Below, one piece after another: positions 6,663-15,042 of a DNA stretch of 25,088 nucleotides. Positions within the stretch are counted from its first letter, which is position 1. Each line of letters opens with the position of its first letter. The stretch comes from an uncultured Collinsella sp. (GTDB taxonomy: Bacteria > Actinomycetota > Coriobacteriia > Coriobacteriales > Coriobacteriaceae), in contig CABURV010000026.1 in assembly GCA_902494035.1 (NCBI GenBank), positions 1-25,088 on the forward strand, written 5' to 3'. Made by a program: the position numbers and the translations under genes. The notes under the pieces were generated by a model. It had not been told where the DNA came from. It was given only the letters and a program-made list of their open reading frames with translations, and made no database searches.

Positions 6663-7454
6663 ATGCCCACACCTTCCACTGCACGCATGCACGACTTCGA
6701 GGTCGTCTCGAACCGGGAGATTGCCGACGGCGTCTTCTCGCTCGTCATCTCGGCCCCCAAGCTTGCAAGTGCGCTCAAGCCCGGTCAGTTTGTGAACATC
6801 GCCGTACCCGGTGATTCGTCCTCGCTGCTTCGCGTGCCCCTGAGCTACTACCGCGCCGACGCCCAGGCCGGCACCGTCGAGCTGTGGTACGCCGTCGTGG
6901 GCGACGATACCCGTCGTTTGTCCCAGATGGGCCCTGGCTCCTCCTCTAACCTGCTGGGCCCCGGTGGCCGTGGCTGGATGGTACCCGAGGGCACCAGGAA
7001 GGCCCTGCTCGTCGCCGGTGGCATCGGCGTTCCGCCTGTGCTGTGTCTTGCCGGTATGCTGGCCGAGCAGAGTGTTGATGTGGACGTGTGCTTGGGCTTT
7101 GGCACCACTTCCAAGGCCGTGGGCATCGACGAGTTCCGCGCGCTGGGCGCCACGGTTAACGTGTGCACCGACGATGGCACGCTGGGCACGCACGGTTTTT
7201 GCACCGACCCGGCAGCCGAGCTGCTCGGCGAGGGCGGCTACGACTACGTCGCCAGCTGCGGTCCCGCCGTCATGATGAAGAAGGTCGCCGCCGCTGCCGC
7301 CGAGGCCGGTGCGTACTGCGAGGTGTCGCTCGAGCGCATGATGAGCTGCGGCTTTGGCGCCTGCAACACCTGCAATGTCGAGACGGTTGACGGTATGAAG
7401 GGTGCTTGCATGTGCGGCCCCGTGTTCGATGCTTCCAAGGTGGTGGTCTTCTAG
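6663..7454 (+). CDS. pyrK: Dihydroorotate dehydrogenase B electron transfer subunit
   Basis: PyrK is the FAD and [2Fe-2S] protein that passes electrons from the PyrD flavin to NAD+. The 263-residue protein shows an N-terminal FAD-binding barrel with RVPLSYY, a NAD-binding signature AGGIGVPP near residue 120, and C-terminal iron-sulfur ligands in SCGFGACNTC plus a later cysteine in GACMCGP. The ATG at 6663 has GGAG five bases upstream; an in-frame TTG at 6627 is less likely. The stop codon overlaps the proposed GTG start of pyrD by one base, fitting stoichiometric production of the PyrK-PyrD complex. Confidence 0.94.
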   Translation: MPTPSTARMHDFEVVSNREIADGVFSLVISAPKLASALKPGQFVNIAVPGDSSSLLRVPLSYYRADAQAGTVELWYAVVGDDTRRLSQMGPGSSSNLLGPGGRGWMVPEGTRKALLVAGGIGVPPVLCLAGMLAEQSVDVDVCLGFGTTSKAVGIDEFRALGATVNVCTDDGTLGTHGFCTDPAAELLGEGGYDYVASCGPAVMMKKVAAAAAEAGAYCEVSLERMMSCGFGACNTCNVETVDGMKGACMCGPVFDASKVVVF

Positions 7455-8377
7455 TGGGTACCGTGAACATGGCCGTCGATTTCGGCGGTGTCAAGATGCA
7501 GAACCCCATCAACACCGCAGCCGGTACCTTTGGCTACGGTTGGCAGTTCCAGAACTTCTTTGATGTTTCCCAGCTGGGCGCCATCACCACCAAGGGTTGC
7601 GCTGCCGAGCCCTGGCCCGGCAACCCCGCACCCCGCATGGCCGAGATTCCCGGCGGTATGATCAACTCCGTGGGCCTTCAGAACCCCGGCGTGGCTGCCT
7701 TTGCCCGTGAGTCCGGTCCGTGGCTCGAGCAGCTCTCCAAGGACGGTTGTCAGGTCATCTGTCAGGTTGCCGGCCACTCCGTTGACGAGTTTGTCCGCGC
7801 ACTCGAGATGTATGTTGAGCTGTGCCCTTGGGCTGCCGGCTACGAGATCAACGTGAGCTGCCCCAATATCGCCGCCGGCGGTGCCGCCATGGGCTCCTCG
7901 CCCGAGGGCGCCTCTGCCGTTATGGCTGCCTGCCGTAAGGTGACCGATAAGCCGCTGTTCGTGAAGATGGCGCCGGTCAACGTCGCTGAGATCGCCAAGG
8001 CCCTCGAGGCTGCCGGTGCCGACGGCCTTTCGGTCATCAACTCCATCCAGGGCATGGCCATCGACGTCCATACCCGCAAGTCGCGCGTGGCCAAGCCAAA
8101 GGGCGGCCTTTCGGGCCCGCTGTGCCACCACATCGCCGTTCGCATGGTCTGGGAGGTCGCTCAGGCCGTCGATATCCCCATCAACGGTGTCGGTGGCGTC
8201 ATGACGGGCGAAGATGCGGCCGAGTTTATCCTGGCTGGCGCCACCTGCGTGTCGGTCGGTATGGCCAACTTCGTCGATCCGTGCGCTTCGCTCAAGATCG
8301 CGCGCGAGCTCGAGGCCTGGGCGGAGTCCCAGGGCGTGAAGGACATCAATGAACTGGTAGGTGCTTTCGAATGCTAG
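7454..8377 (+). CDS. pyrD: Dihydroorotate dehydrogenase B, catalytic subunit (class 1B)
   Basis: This FMN enzyme oxidises dihydroorotate to orotate in the cytosol and works with PyrK and NAD+. The class 1 active-site cysteine is seen in INVSCPN, and FMN-binding segments appear in NPINTAAGTFGYG and NGVGGVMTGEDA. With a GTG start at 7454 the protein has 307 residues, a normal length. That start is preferred because AGGTGG lies ten bases upstream and the overlap with the pyrK stop suggests coupling; GTG at 7463 and ATG at 7469 are possible alternatives. The pyrK neighbour supports class 1B rather than the fumarate-dependent class 1A. Confidence 0.94.
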   Translation: MGTVNMAVDFGGVKMQNPINTAAGTFGYGWQFQNFFDVSQLGAITTKGCAAEPWPGNPAPRMAEIPGGMINSVGLQNPGVAAFARESGPWLEQLSKDGCQVICQVAGHSVDEFVRALEMYVELCPWAAGYEINVSCPNIAAGGAAMGSSPEGASAVMAACRKVTDKPLFVKMAPVNVAEIAKALEAAGADGLSVINSIQGMAIDVHTRKSRVAKPKGGLSGPLCHHIAVRMVWEVAQAVDIPINGVGGVMTGEDAAEFILAGATCVSVGMANFVDPCASLKIARELEAWAESQGVKDINELVGAFEC

Positions 8378-9087
8378 AGACCGATGCCCGCGACCGCGTT
8401 ATCGTCGCTCTCGACTGCGATCGTGAGCGTGCGCTCGAGCTCGCCCACGAGCTTTCGGGCCATGCCGCCTGGCTCAAGGTTGGCATGACGCTCTATTACG
8501 CCGAGGGTCCCCAGATCGTCAAGACGTTCAAGGACCTGGGCTTTAAGGTCTTCCTTGACCTCAAGTTCCATGATATTCCGCATCAGGTTCGCGGTGCCGC
8601 CCGCTCGGCCTCGCTTGCCGGTGCCGACCTGCTTTCGGTTCACGGCTTGGGTTCGGGCGCAATGCTCGCTGCCTGCCGCGAGGGCGCCGAGGAGGCGCGC
8701 GAGGACCGCGCCAAGCTCGTCGCCATCACCGTGCTTACGAGCATGAATCAGGATGCCTTGAGCGAGATCGGCGTCGAGTCGCCCGTGGCCGAGGAGGCCG
8801 CTCGCCTGGCAAAGCTCGCTCAGGCCAACGGCATCGACGGTATCGTGTGTTCGCCGATGGAGGCTCACGACATGCGTGAGCTTCTGGGTCCCGATGCCCT
8901 GATCGTGACTCCGGGTGTGCGTCCGGTGGGTGCCGCCCTTGGTGACCAGTCCCGCGTGGCGACGCCTTCCCAGGCTATCGAGCGTGGCGCAAGCCACATT
9001 GTGGTGGGCCGTCCCATCACCGGCGCCGACGATCCGGTTGCCGCCTTTGACGCTATTGTCGCTGAGCTGGTCGAAAACGTCGCCTAA
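8371..9087 (+). CDS. pyrF: Orotidine 5'-phosphate decarboxylase
   Basis: PyrF decarboxylates OMP to UMP, the last step of the pathway. The 238-residue protein has the hallmark DLKFHDIP (around residues 66-73), whose aspartate and lysine belong to the catalytic charge network, plus the phosphate-binding ending VVGRPIT. It is of the shorter group I type rather than the longer mycobacterial type. The ATG at 8371 overlaps the pyrD stop by seven bases and follows AGGTG. It is the last pyr gene here; pyrE, which would supply its substrate from orotate, is not in the window. Confidence 0.95.
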   Translation: MLETDARDRVIVALDCDRERALELAHELSGHAAWLKVGMTLYYAEGPQIVKTFKDLGFKVFLDLKFHDIPHQVRGAARSASLAGADLLSVHGLGSGAMLAACREGAEEAREDRAKLVAITVLTSMNQDALSEIGVESPVAEEAARLAKLAQANGIDGIVCSPMEAHDMRELLGPDALIVTPGVRPVGAALGDQSRVATPSQAIERGASHIVVGRPITGADDPVAAFDAIVAELVENVA

Positions 9088-9132
9088 AAGATTCCCCTAA
9101 GTCACCACTTTTGGGTCTCATTAGCACAAAAT

Positions 9133-9190
9133 AGCCCCTGTGCCTGCGTAAACTTTCCCATCCTTTGTGTGGAATCGCAGGTCAGGGGCT
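9133..9190. other. Large stem-loop between pyrF and mihF
   Basis: AGCCCCTG (9133-9140) pairs with CAGGGGCT (9183-9190), and CCTGCG (9143-9148) pairs with CGCAGG (9176-9181). This gives 14 pairs interrupted by a small internal loop, and the apex can pair further through TTCC and GGAA. The following bases are T-poor on the plus strand, so it is not a typical terminator. It could end the pyr transcript, protect its 3' end, or be a short structured element. Confidence 0.55.
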
Positions 9191-9273
9191 TAACTTTGGG
9201 CGCAGTATATTGCACTTTTTGCGGGTATCGTCTAACCTATGGAGCCGCGATTGGGCATTTTGTACGTTCTACG

Positions 9274-9282
9274 TGCTAAAAT
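9274..9282 (+). promoter_or_regulatory. Probable extended -10 promoter element of mihF
   Basis: TGCTAAAAT lies 45 bases upstream of the mihF ATG. A TTGGGC at 9251 is 20 bases away, too far for a good -35 box. Confidence 0.5.
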
Positions 9283-9326
9283 GCCAATTATTGAATCAGA
9301 TATAACCCAACTATTTGGAGGTACGA

Positions 9327-9635
9327 ATGGCACTCCCTCAGCTTACCGATGAGCAGCGCAAGCAGGCTCTTGAGAAGGCTGCTGCCGCACGTCACGCCCG
9401 CGCTGAGCTTCGCGAGCAGATCAAGAAGGGCGAGAAGTCCCTCGAGTCCGTGCTCAACTCCGATGACCCCATCGCTTCCCGCATGAAGGTTTCCACCCTC
9501 ATCGAGTCTCTCCCTGGTTATGGCAAGGCCAAGGCCGCCAAGATCATGGAGGAGCTCGGTATCTCCGCTACCCGTCGCGTCCAGGGCCTCGGCGTCCGTC
9601 AGCGCGAGCAGCTCCTCGAGCAGCTGACCAAATAA
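9327..9635 (+). CDS. mihF: Actinobacterial integration host factor (mIHF)
   Basis: A 102-residue basic DNA-binding protein of the actinobacterial IHF family, unrelated in fold to the HU-like IHF of proteobacteria. Known members compact the nucleoid, bend DNA and assist phage integration. The N-terminal long helix is rich in charged residues (about 1-45). The C-terminal part contains the helix-hairpin-type segment SLPGYGKAKAAKIMEELGI, followed by the conserved RRVQGLGVRQREQL ending. GGAGGT precedes the ATG by five bases. The order pyrF-mihF-gmk-rpoZ is widespread in Actinomycetota. Its stop codon abuts the gmk GTG. Confidence 0.94.
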   Translation: MALPQLTDEQRKQALEKAAAARHARAELREQIKKGEKSLESVLNSDDPIASRMKVSTLIESLPGYGKAKAAKIMEELGISATRRVQGLGVRQREQLLEQLTK

Positions 9636-10205
9636 GTGAGCGCTCAGGATTCCAAGCTCTTTGTGATTTCTGGACCGTCAGGTGCAGGCAAGGGCACGCT
9701 CGTCACTCGTGTGCGCGAGCGTCGCTCGAACCTGGGCCTGACGGTTTCGGCTACCACGCGAGCACCACGCAAAGGTGAGGTCGACGGCGTCAACTACTTT
9801 TTTCTGACGCGCGAGGAGTTCGACCGCCGCGTGGCAAACGGTGAGTTTGTTGAGTGGGCCGAGGTCCACGGTAACTGCTACGGCACGTTGGTGAGCGAGG
9901 TCACATCCAAGCTCGCCTCTGGCGCATCTCTGATTTTGGAGATCGATGTCCAGGGCGCCCTGCAGGTGAAGGAGCGTTTCCCCGAGGCCGTGCTGATCTT
10001 TATCAAGCCGCCTTCGCTTGAAGTACTCCGCGAGCGTCTAGTCGGTCGCGGTACCGAGACGCCCGAGACGATTGAGCTGCGTATGGCAAACGCCGCCGAT
10101 GAGCTTGCCCTTGCCGACCGCTACGACGACGTCGTGGTTAATGACGATCTCGACCGCGCGACCGATGAGCTCGTTCGCGTTCTCGATATGCATGAAAGGA
10201 TCTGA
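9636..10205 (+). CDS. gmk: Guanylate kinase
   Basis: Guanylate kinase converts GMP to GDP with ATP. The 189-residue protein has the P-loop GPSGAGKGT at residues 13-21, the GMP-binding region (TTRAPRKGEVDGVNYFF) and the lid segment that follows. The GTG at 9636 comes directly after the mihF TAA. No strong ribosome binding site is seen, so translation is probably coupled to mihF. rpoZ starts five bases after the stop, a pairing conserved in many bacteria. Confidence 0.95.
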   Translation: MSAQDSKLFVISGPSGAGKGTLVTRVRERRSNLGLTVSATTRAPRKGEVDGVNYFFLTREEFDRRVANGEFVEWAEVHGNCYGTLVSEVTSKLASGASLILEIDVQGALQVKERFPEAVLIFIKPPSLEVLRERLVGRGTETPETIELRMANAADELALADRYDDVVVNDDLDRATDELVRVLDMHERI

Positions 10206-10210
10206 GGTCC

Positions 10211-10492
10211 GTGTCCGTTGTAAAGCCTTGCATTGACGATCTTCTGGAGAAGACCGATCACAACCGCTTCCTGCTTGCTTCGCTTGCCTCCAAGCGCGCC
10301 TGCGACATCAATAGCATGCTGCGTGGCCAGCACAACCGCGTGCTTGCCGTCCAGGATGTCGATGACATCACCATCGGGCTTTCCGGTGCCGATACCATCT
10401 CGATGGCTATGGACGAGATTGTCGACGGCGACATCTCTTACGATGAGGCCCGTTACGAGAAGGCGCTCGGCCACAAGGTTGCTGAAGCCTAA
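10211..10492 (+). CDS. rpoZ: DNA-directed RNA polymerase omega subunit
   Basis: Omega helps assemble RNA polymerase by chaperoning the beta-prime subunit. The 93-residue protein carries the conserved N-terminal pattern IDDLLEKTDHNRFLLASLASKR, where family members have a closely similar YxLV...AKRAR region. The C-terminal acidic segment includes a second conserved region, with an unusual loop between them. The GTG at 10211 is preceded by GGATCTGAGG. Its TAA is followed at once by the thiI ATG. Confidence 0.88.
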   Translation: MSVVKPCIDDLLEKTDHNRFLLASLASKRACDINSMLRGQHNRVLAVQDVDDITIGLSGADTISMAMDEIVDGDISYDEARYEKALGHKVAEA

Positions 10493-11737
10493 ATGGCGGC
10501 TCGCGTCTGCCTGGTCCACTATCACGAGGTTGGACTGAAGGGCAAGAACCGCGCACATTTTGAGCATATCCTCATGGATAACATCAAGGCGGCCTTGGCC
10601 GCCTTTTCCGTGAATGCCGTGTCTCGAATTTCCGGTTATATCCTCGTGACCTTTAACGAGCATCAGGCCGACGAGGCGGCGCGTGTCATTCGCACCGTTC
10701 CCGGCGTTGCTCGTGTGTCTTTGGCGTATCACACCAACCGCGACCCGCAGGAGTACTGCGCCGCCGCCGTGAAGGCGCTGCGCGAGTTTGGTCCCTTCGA
10801 TTCGTTTAAGGTGCACGCCAAGCGCTCCAATACCGACTATGAGCTCACCTCGATTGACATCAACCGTCAGGTGGGCGAGGTGCTGTGTGAGGCCTTCCCC
10901 GATAAAAAGGTTCAAATGCACGACCCCGATGCGATGGTGCACGTACTGGTGGTCCAGGGTGGCGTTTATGTGTACGCGCGCTCCGAGCGCGGCGTGGGCG
11001 GTCTGCCGGTGGGTTCTGCCGGCAAGGTCGTGACGCTGCTGTCGTCGGGTATTGATTCTCCGGTGGCGACCTGGATGCTCGCGCGTCGCGGCGCGGTGTG
11101 CGTGCCGGTACATTTCTCAGGTCGTCCGCAGACGCCCGACACGAGCGAGTATTTGGTGCAGGACATCATCCGTGCGCTTGAGCCGGGTGTCCAGATCGGC
11201 CGCCTGTACGTGGTGCCGTTTGGCGACTGCCAGCGTGAGATTTCGGTCACCTGTCCCAGCAACCTGCGCGTGATCATGTATCGCCGCATTATGTATTCGG
11301 TTGCCGAGCGCATTGCACACATCGAGGGCGCCAAGGCCATCGTGACGGGCGAATCGCTTGGACAGGTTGCCTCCCAAACGCTTGAGAATATCATGGCCGT
11401 TAACGAGGCCGTGAAGATCCCCGTGTTCCGTCCTCTTATCGGTTCGGACAAGCAGGAGATCATCGCGCGTGCCGAAGAGATCGGTACCTTCGATATCTCG
11501 ACCGAGGCCGCTCCCGACTGCTGCACGCTCTTTATGCCGCGCCGCCCCGAGACGCACGCCAAACTCGATGCCGTGCATGAGGCGTGGGAGTTGTTCGATC
11601 ACGAGGAGATGATCGAGCGCCTGCTCAAGCAGACCGAGTACATTGACTTCGAGAGCAACACGTATAAGGCCCCTAAGACCTTAAAACGCAAACATTCGGA
11701 GCTTGCTCCGCGTGAGATTTACCAAGATCACGAGTAA
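10493..11737 (+). CDS. thiI: tRNA 4-thiouridine synthetase ThiI (no rhodanese domain)
   Basis: ThiI adenylates U8 of certain tRNAs and directs sulfur transfer to make 4-thiouridine; in some bacteria it also serves thiamine thiazole synthesis. The 414-residue protein has an N-terminal ferredoxin-like region, a THUMP domain (about residues 60-165) and a PP-loop ATPase domain with SSGIDS at 184-189. The cysteine pair DCC at 343-344 matches the conserved catalytic position. The C-terminal rhodanese domain of the E. coli protein is absent, as in Bacillus. In many Actinomycetota the gene after rpoZ is coaBC instead, so thiI in this slot is a lineage variation. A terminator follows the stop codon. 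Confidence 0.93.
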   Translation: MAARVCLVHYHEVGLKGKNRAHFEHILMDNIKAALAAFSVNAVSRISGYILVTFNEHQADEAARVIRTVPGVARVSLAYHTNRDPQEYCAAAVKALREFGPFDSFKVHAKRSNTDYELTSIDINRQVGEVLCEAFPDKKVQMHDPDAMVHVLVVQGGVYVYARSERGVGGLPVGSAGKVVTLLSSGIDSPVATWMLARRGAVCVPVHFSGRPQTPDTSEYLVQDIIRALEPGVQIGRLYVVPFGDCQREISVTCPSNLRVIMYRRIMYSVAERIAHIEGAKAIVTGESLGQVASQTLENIMAVNEAVKIPVFRPLIGSDKQEIIARAEEIGTFDISTEAAPDCCTLFMPRRPETHAKLDAVHEAWELFDHEEMIERLLKQTEYIDFESNTYKAPKTLKRKHSELAPREIYQDHE

Positions 11738-11747
11738 ATTTGTGCAT

Positions 11748-11780
11748 AGACCGACGGTGCGCCTGCATCGTCGGTCTTTT
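11748..11780 (+). terminator. Intrinsic terminator after thiI
   Basis: AGACCGACG (11748-11756) pairs with CGTCGGTCT (11769-11777), with TGC/GCA extending the stem after one mismatch. TTTT follows. Confidence 0.8.
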
Positions 11781-11856
11781 GCTATCTGGGCATTTTGCGG
11801 CTAAGTGTTCATTTGCTGACGTGTGCCTGAATAAATTGACAGATTTGTGCAAGGTT

Positions 11857-11893
11857 TTGGTCGGTTTTTGGTTTGACCGCTAAAACCGGTTTT
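11857..11893 (+). promoter_or_regulatory. Possible comEA promoter overlapped by a 12-bp palindrome
   Basis: TTGGTC (11857-11862) and TAAAAC (11881-11886) are 18 bases apart. The perfect palindrome AAAACCGGTTTT (11882-11893) covers the -10 and the start region, as a repressor operator would. Both parts are inferred. A fuller TTGACA at 11836 lacks a -10 partner. Confidence 0.35.
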
Positions 11894-11950
11894 GGAGCGT
11901 GGCAGTTGCAGGGCTTTTTTCCTGACACGATGGTGTTGGGAGGTTTTGCT

Positions 11951-12664
11951 ATGGCGCAGCGCGAACAACACGAACGGGTCAAACGGATGGACCACTTGGC
12001 GGACAAGCTGCTCGGTCATAAGGCAGCGGTGATGGCGATACTGGTCGTCATTGCGATGGCGAGCGGCTTGGCGATGGCGAACCTTGGCGGCGGTGCCGGC
12101 GGCGTGTCGTTTGAGCGCACTGACGGTTCAGGCTCGTTGGCGGAGCCGGGATCCGGCGATGCCTCGAGCGGAAAGACTTCCGAAAGCTCTTCGCCTAAGG
12201 CGTCTGCCGCGGCAGAGGTTTATGTCGACGTTGATGGCGCCGTTGTGTCGCCCGGCGTATATCGTCTCAAGGACGGCGCGCGGGTGGCTCAGGCGATTGA
12301 TGCCGCCGGCGGGCTGGCGCCCGAGGCAGACGTTACGGGGCTCAATCGGGCATCTAAGGTCGTCGATGGACAGAAGATTCACGTTCCAACGGTAGGGGAG
12401 CAGCAGGCGTCCATTGCGGAAGCCGGTGTTGATGGTGGGGCTTCCGCATCATCGGGCGTGAGTGGCGCAACAGGCCTAGTAAATATCAATACGGCAAGCG
12501 CGGCAGAGCTACAGACGCTCTCGGGGATCGGTCCCTCCATGGCCCAGTCGATTATTGATGAGCGGACAAAGAACGGTGCTTTTGCCTCGGTTGACGATCT
12601 GATGCGTGTGTCGGGAATCGGCGAGAAAAAGCTTGCCAAAATCAAAGATAGCATCTGCGTATGA
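11951..12664 (+). CDS. comEA: Competence protein ComEA (SLBB and helix-hairpin-helix DNA-binding protein)
   Basis: ComEA is a membrane-anchored DNA receptor that captures incoming double-stranded DNA and hands it to the ComEC channel. The 237-residue protein has a short charged N terminus, one membrane segment at about residues 25-45, and a low-complexity Ser/Gly/Ala linker. An SLBB domain covers about 89-146 (VYVDVDGAVVSPGVYRL), with a second linker and a helix-hairpin-helix pair at about 176-237 (NINTASAAELQTLSGIG and VSGIGEKKLAKI). The ATG at 11951 follows GGGAGGT by eight bases; the open frame upstream lacks a comparable site. The stop codon overlaps the comEC ATG by four bases (ATGA). 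Confidence 0.94.
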   Translation: MAQREQHERVKRMDHLADKLLGHKAAVMAILVVIAMASGLAMANLGGGAGGVSFERTDGSGSLAEPGSGDASSGKTSESSSPKASAAAEVYVDVDGAVVSPGVYRLKDGARVAQAIDAAGGLAPEADVTGLNRASKVVDGQKIHVPTVGEQQASIAEAGVDGGASASSGVSGATGLVNINTASAAELQTLSGIGPSMAQSIIDERTKNGAFASVDDLMRVSGIGEKKLAKIKDSICV

Positions 12665-14964
12665 GTGCGACCGAGCGCGAGCATGTGATGCCTCCGCGGC
12701 CCCTGATTCCGTGGACGATGGCCCTGTGTGCCGGCATGTGCATGAGCTGCGCCTTGGTGCTCAACGTGGCCGCTGATGCGCTGCTGAGGGAGCAGGCGCC
12801 GGCGGTCGGGCCGCTATGGGCCATCCCCGTCGCGGCGGCGGTATTCGTTGTGCTGGCTCAATCTTGTGCGCGGCTTGCCCCTTTGAAGCGGTGGCTGTAT
12901 GCCGCGTCCGTCGGCCTCGTGGCGGGAGCGGTCGTCTCTGTGTGGTGGGCTGTGGGCGCGCTGAGCGCTTCGAAGGCGCTCGATGGTCGAGCGGCAAGCA
13001 GCCTCGAGTTTGTCGTGCAGGGTGATCCATCCATAAACGACGACGTGTATTCCTATACCTGCGAGGCACGCGCGGACGGCAAGAACTTGGCAACGGTTCG
13101 CCTATCGTGTGACCGCGAGCTCAGGGTCGGGGCGCACGTGCGTGTTATCGGTCGCGTTTCACGTTTTGAGAACGATGCGTATGGACGATCGCGCGTGCTC
13201 CGAGGCGAGGTGCGCAAGGTTAAAGCCGTTCGGATTGTGTCGGTCGATGAGGGCTCTCCGGGGCCGCTGCTTCGGCTGCGAAATGGGCTGCTTGCGTCCA
13301 TCGCGCCTGCGACCGACCCGGCGCGTGCGCTCATAGCCGGTGTCGTCTGCGGTCGTTCGGCCGAGCTGCGCGCCCAGCCGGCGGGCGACTGGTTTTCGGT
13401 GACGGGAACGGCGCATCTTATCGCCGTCTCGGGCAGCCATTTGGCTATCGTGGGGTTTGTAATCGAGGGCGTATTGCAAAAGACTCTGTGCTCACGTGGC
13501 CTTCAGCGGGCGATATTGGCGATAACGCTTGTGGGCTACGCTGCCTTTACGGGCGCGTCTCCCTCGGCCGTGCGCGCATGCTGCATGGTGTTCGCGACGC
13601 TTGTCGTAAACGGCGCGGGTCGTCGCCGGCACGGCGCATCGGCGCTCTTCGTAACCATGTCCATCTTTGTGCTACTGCGGCCGACGGTGCTGTTCGAGAT
13701 GGGCTTTCAGCTTTCATGTGCCAGCGTCTTTGCCGTCCTGTGCTTTTGCCCGTACGCCTCCTACGCTTTGGGTGAGCTGGGTGTGCCATCGGGCATTGCC
13801 AGTATGCTTTCCGTCACACTGTGCTCGCAGTTGGCGACGCTCCCCATTACCATTCCTGCCTTCGGTACGTTCTCGCTCATTGCTCCGTTGGCAAATGCGG
13901 TCATCGGTCCGGTGGTGAGCGTACTGCTTGCTGTGTCGATCGTGCTGGTTCCCTTTTCGCTCGTGGCGCCGTTGCGGACTTGGGCGCTCGTTGTGCCCAT
14001 GATTGCCGCCCGTTGCGCGCTGTTCTTCGAGCAGCTGTTTGCCGCCGTGCCCGGTGCATCCGTGAGCGTGCCGCCCGATAGTATGTGGATTTACCTAGTG
14101 CCGTGTTTGCTGGCGGCTCTGCTGGTCTGGTGGCCGCGTCCCCGTGCACGCCCTATGGCGGTGGGGCTTGCATGCCTGGTGCTCTTGGCTGCGATTCCAT
14201 ACGTCTACTGGGATCGATTCGCTCCGCCTTCGGTGACGGTACTCGATGTGGGCCAGGCCGATGCGATTCTTATCCGCCAGGGCGACGCAGTAGCACTCGT
14301 CGACTGCGGGCTCGACGAGCGCGTGGTAGCGGCGTTGGTTCGCAATAACGTGCACCATATCGATGCCGTCTTTGTGACGCATTGGGATGAGGACCACTGG
14401 GGTGGTCTGCCTGCCGTGCTCGAGCAGTTTTCGGTCGGAACGATTGCCGTGGCGGCGGATGCGCTGGAGGATGCTCCTGCCGAGGTATTGAACCGACCTG
14501 GCGTGGAGTATCGGCAGGTGCGCCGTGGGGATACGGTCGATATCGGCTCATTTTGCGCCCGCGTGATGTGGCCATTCGAGTCCGTGGATGGCGAGGGAAA
14601 TGAGGACTCGCTTGTCCTGCTGCTCTCTTATGTTCAGGAAGGCAAGAGCCTGCGCATACTCCTCACCGGTGATGCCGAGCTCGACCAAGAACGGGAATTC
14701 GTGCAGGAGGTGGGGGATATCGATGTACTTAAACTTGGGCATCACGGCTCCAAGGTTTCAGTCGATGGTGAGTTGCTGGACGTCCTGAAGCCCGAGCTTT
14801 CCCTCGCGAGCGCCGGCGAGGGGAATCGTTACGGTCATCCGTCGGATGTCTGCATCGATGCCGTTAAGGAAGCGGGCGGTGTGTTCGCGTGCACCATCGA
14901 ACACGGCGACATCACCGTCATGCCGAGTGCGAATGGCTTTGCGATGCGATGCCAGCGACCGTGA
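12661..14964 (+). CDS. comEC: ComEC/Rec2 DNA-uptake channel protein
   Basis: ComEC forms the inner-membrane channel through which single-stranded DNA enters during transformation. The 767-residue protein has an N-terminal membrane and DUF4131-type region, then the Competence domain with the signature HLIAVSGSHLAI near residue 250 and several membrane helices to about residue 520. The C-terminal metallo-beta-lactamase-like domain (about 525-760) has VTHWDEDHWGG, LTGDAE and KLGHHGSK, so its metal ligands look complete. That domain is thought to degrade the non-transported strand. With comEA it indicates uptake potential, but comFA, pilus genes and dprA are not in view. Confidence 0.95.
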   Translation: MSATEREHVMPPRPLIPWTMALCAGMCMSCALVLNVAADALLREQAPAVGPLWAIPVAAAVFVVLAQSCARLAPLKRWLYAASVGLVAGAVVSVWWAVGALSASKALDGRAASSLEFVVQGDPSINDDVYSYTCEARADGKNLATVRLSCDRELRVGAHVRVIGRVSRFENDAYGRSRVLRGEVRKVKAVRIVSVDEGSPGPLLRLRNGLLASIAPATDPARALIAGVVCGRSAELRAQPAGDWFSVTGTAHLIAVSGSHLAIVGFVIEGVLQKTLCSRGLQRAILAITLVGYAAFTGASPSAVRACCMVFATLVVNGAGRRRHGASALFVTMSIFVLLRPTVLFEMGFQLSCASVFAVLCFCPYASYALGELGVPSGIASMLSVTLCSQLATLPITIPAFGTFSLIAPLANAVIGPVVSVLLAVSIVLVPFSLVAPLRTWALVVPMIAARCALFFEQLFAAVPGASVSVPPDSMWIYLVPCLLAALLVWWPRPRARPMAVGLACLVLLAAIPYVYWDRFAPPSVTVLDVGQADAILIRQGDAVALVDCGLDERVVAALVRNNVHHIDAVFVTHWDEDHWGGLPAVLEQFSVGTIAVAADALEDAPAEVLNRPGVEYRQVRRGDTVDIGSFCARVMWPFESVDGEGNEDSLVLLLSYVQEGKSLRILLTGDAELDQEREFVQEVGDIDVLKLGHHGSKVSVDGELLDVLKPELSLASAGEGNRYGHPSDVCIDAVKEAGGVFACTIEHGDITVMPSANGFAMRCQRP

Positions 14965-14972
14965 TGACATCG

Positions 14973-15002
14973 TTGGCGCGCGGTGGGCCCCTGGGCTAAA
15001 AT
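14973..15002 (+). promoter_or_regulatory. Probable holA promoter
   Basis: TTGGCG (14973-14978) and TAAAAT (14997-15002) are 18 bases apart. The expected start near 15009 excludes the ATG at 15001 and supports 15043 as the holA start. Confidence 0.5.
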
Positions 15003-15042
15003 GGCACGGTACGAATTCGAGAGTCTGCGGGAGGGGAGCGCA

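Noticed and set aside
11836..11841. TTGACA as -35 box for comEA
   Set aside because: No acceptable -10 hexamer lies 16-19 bases downstream.
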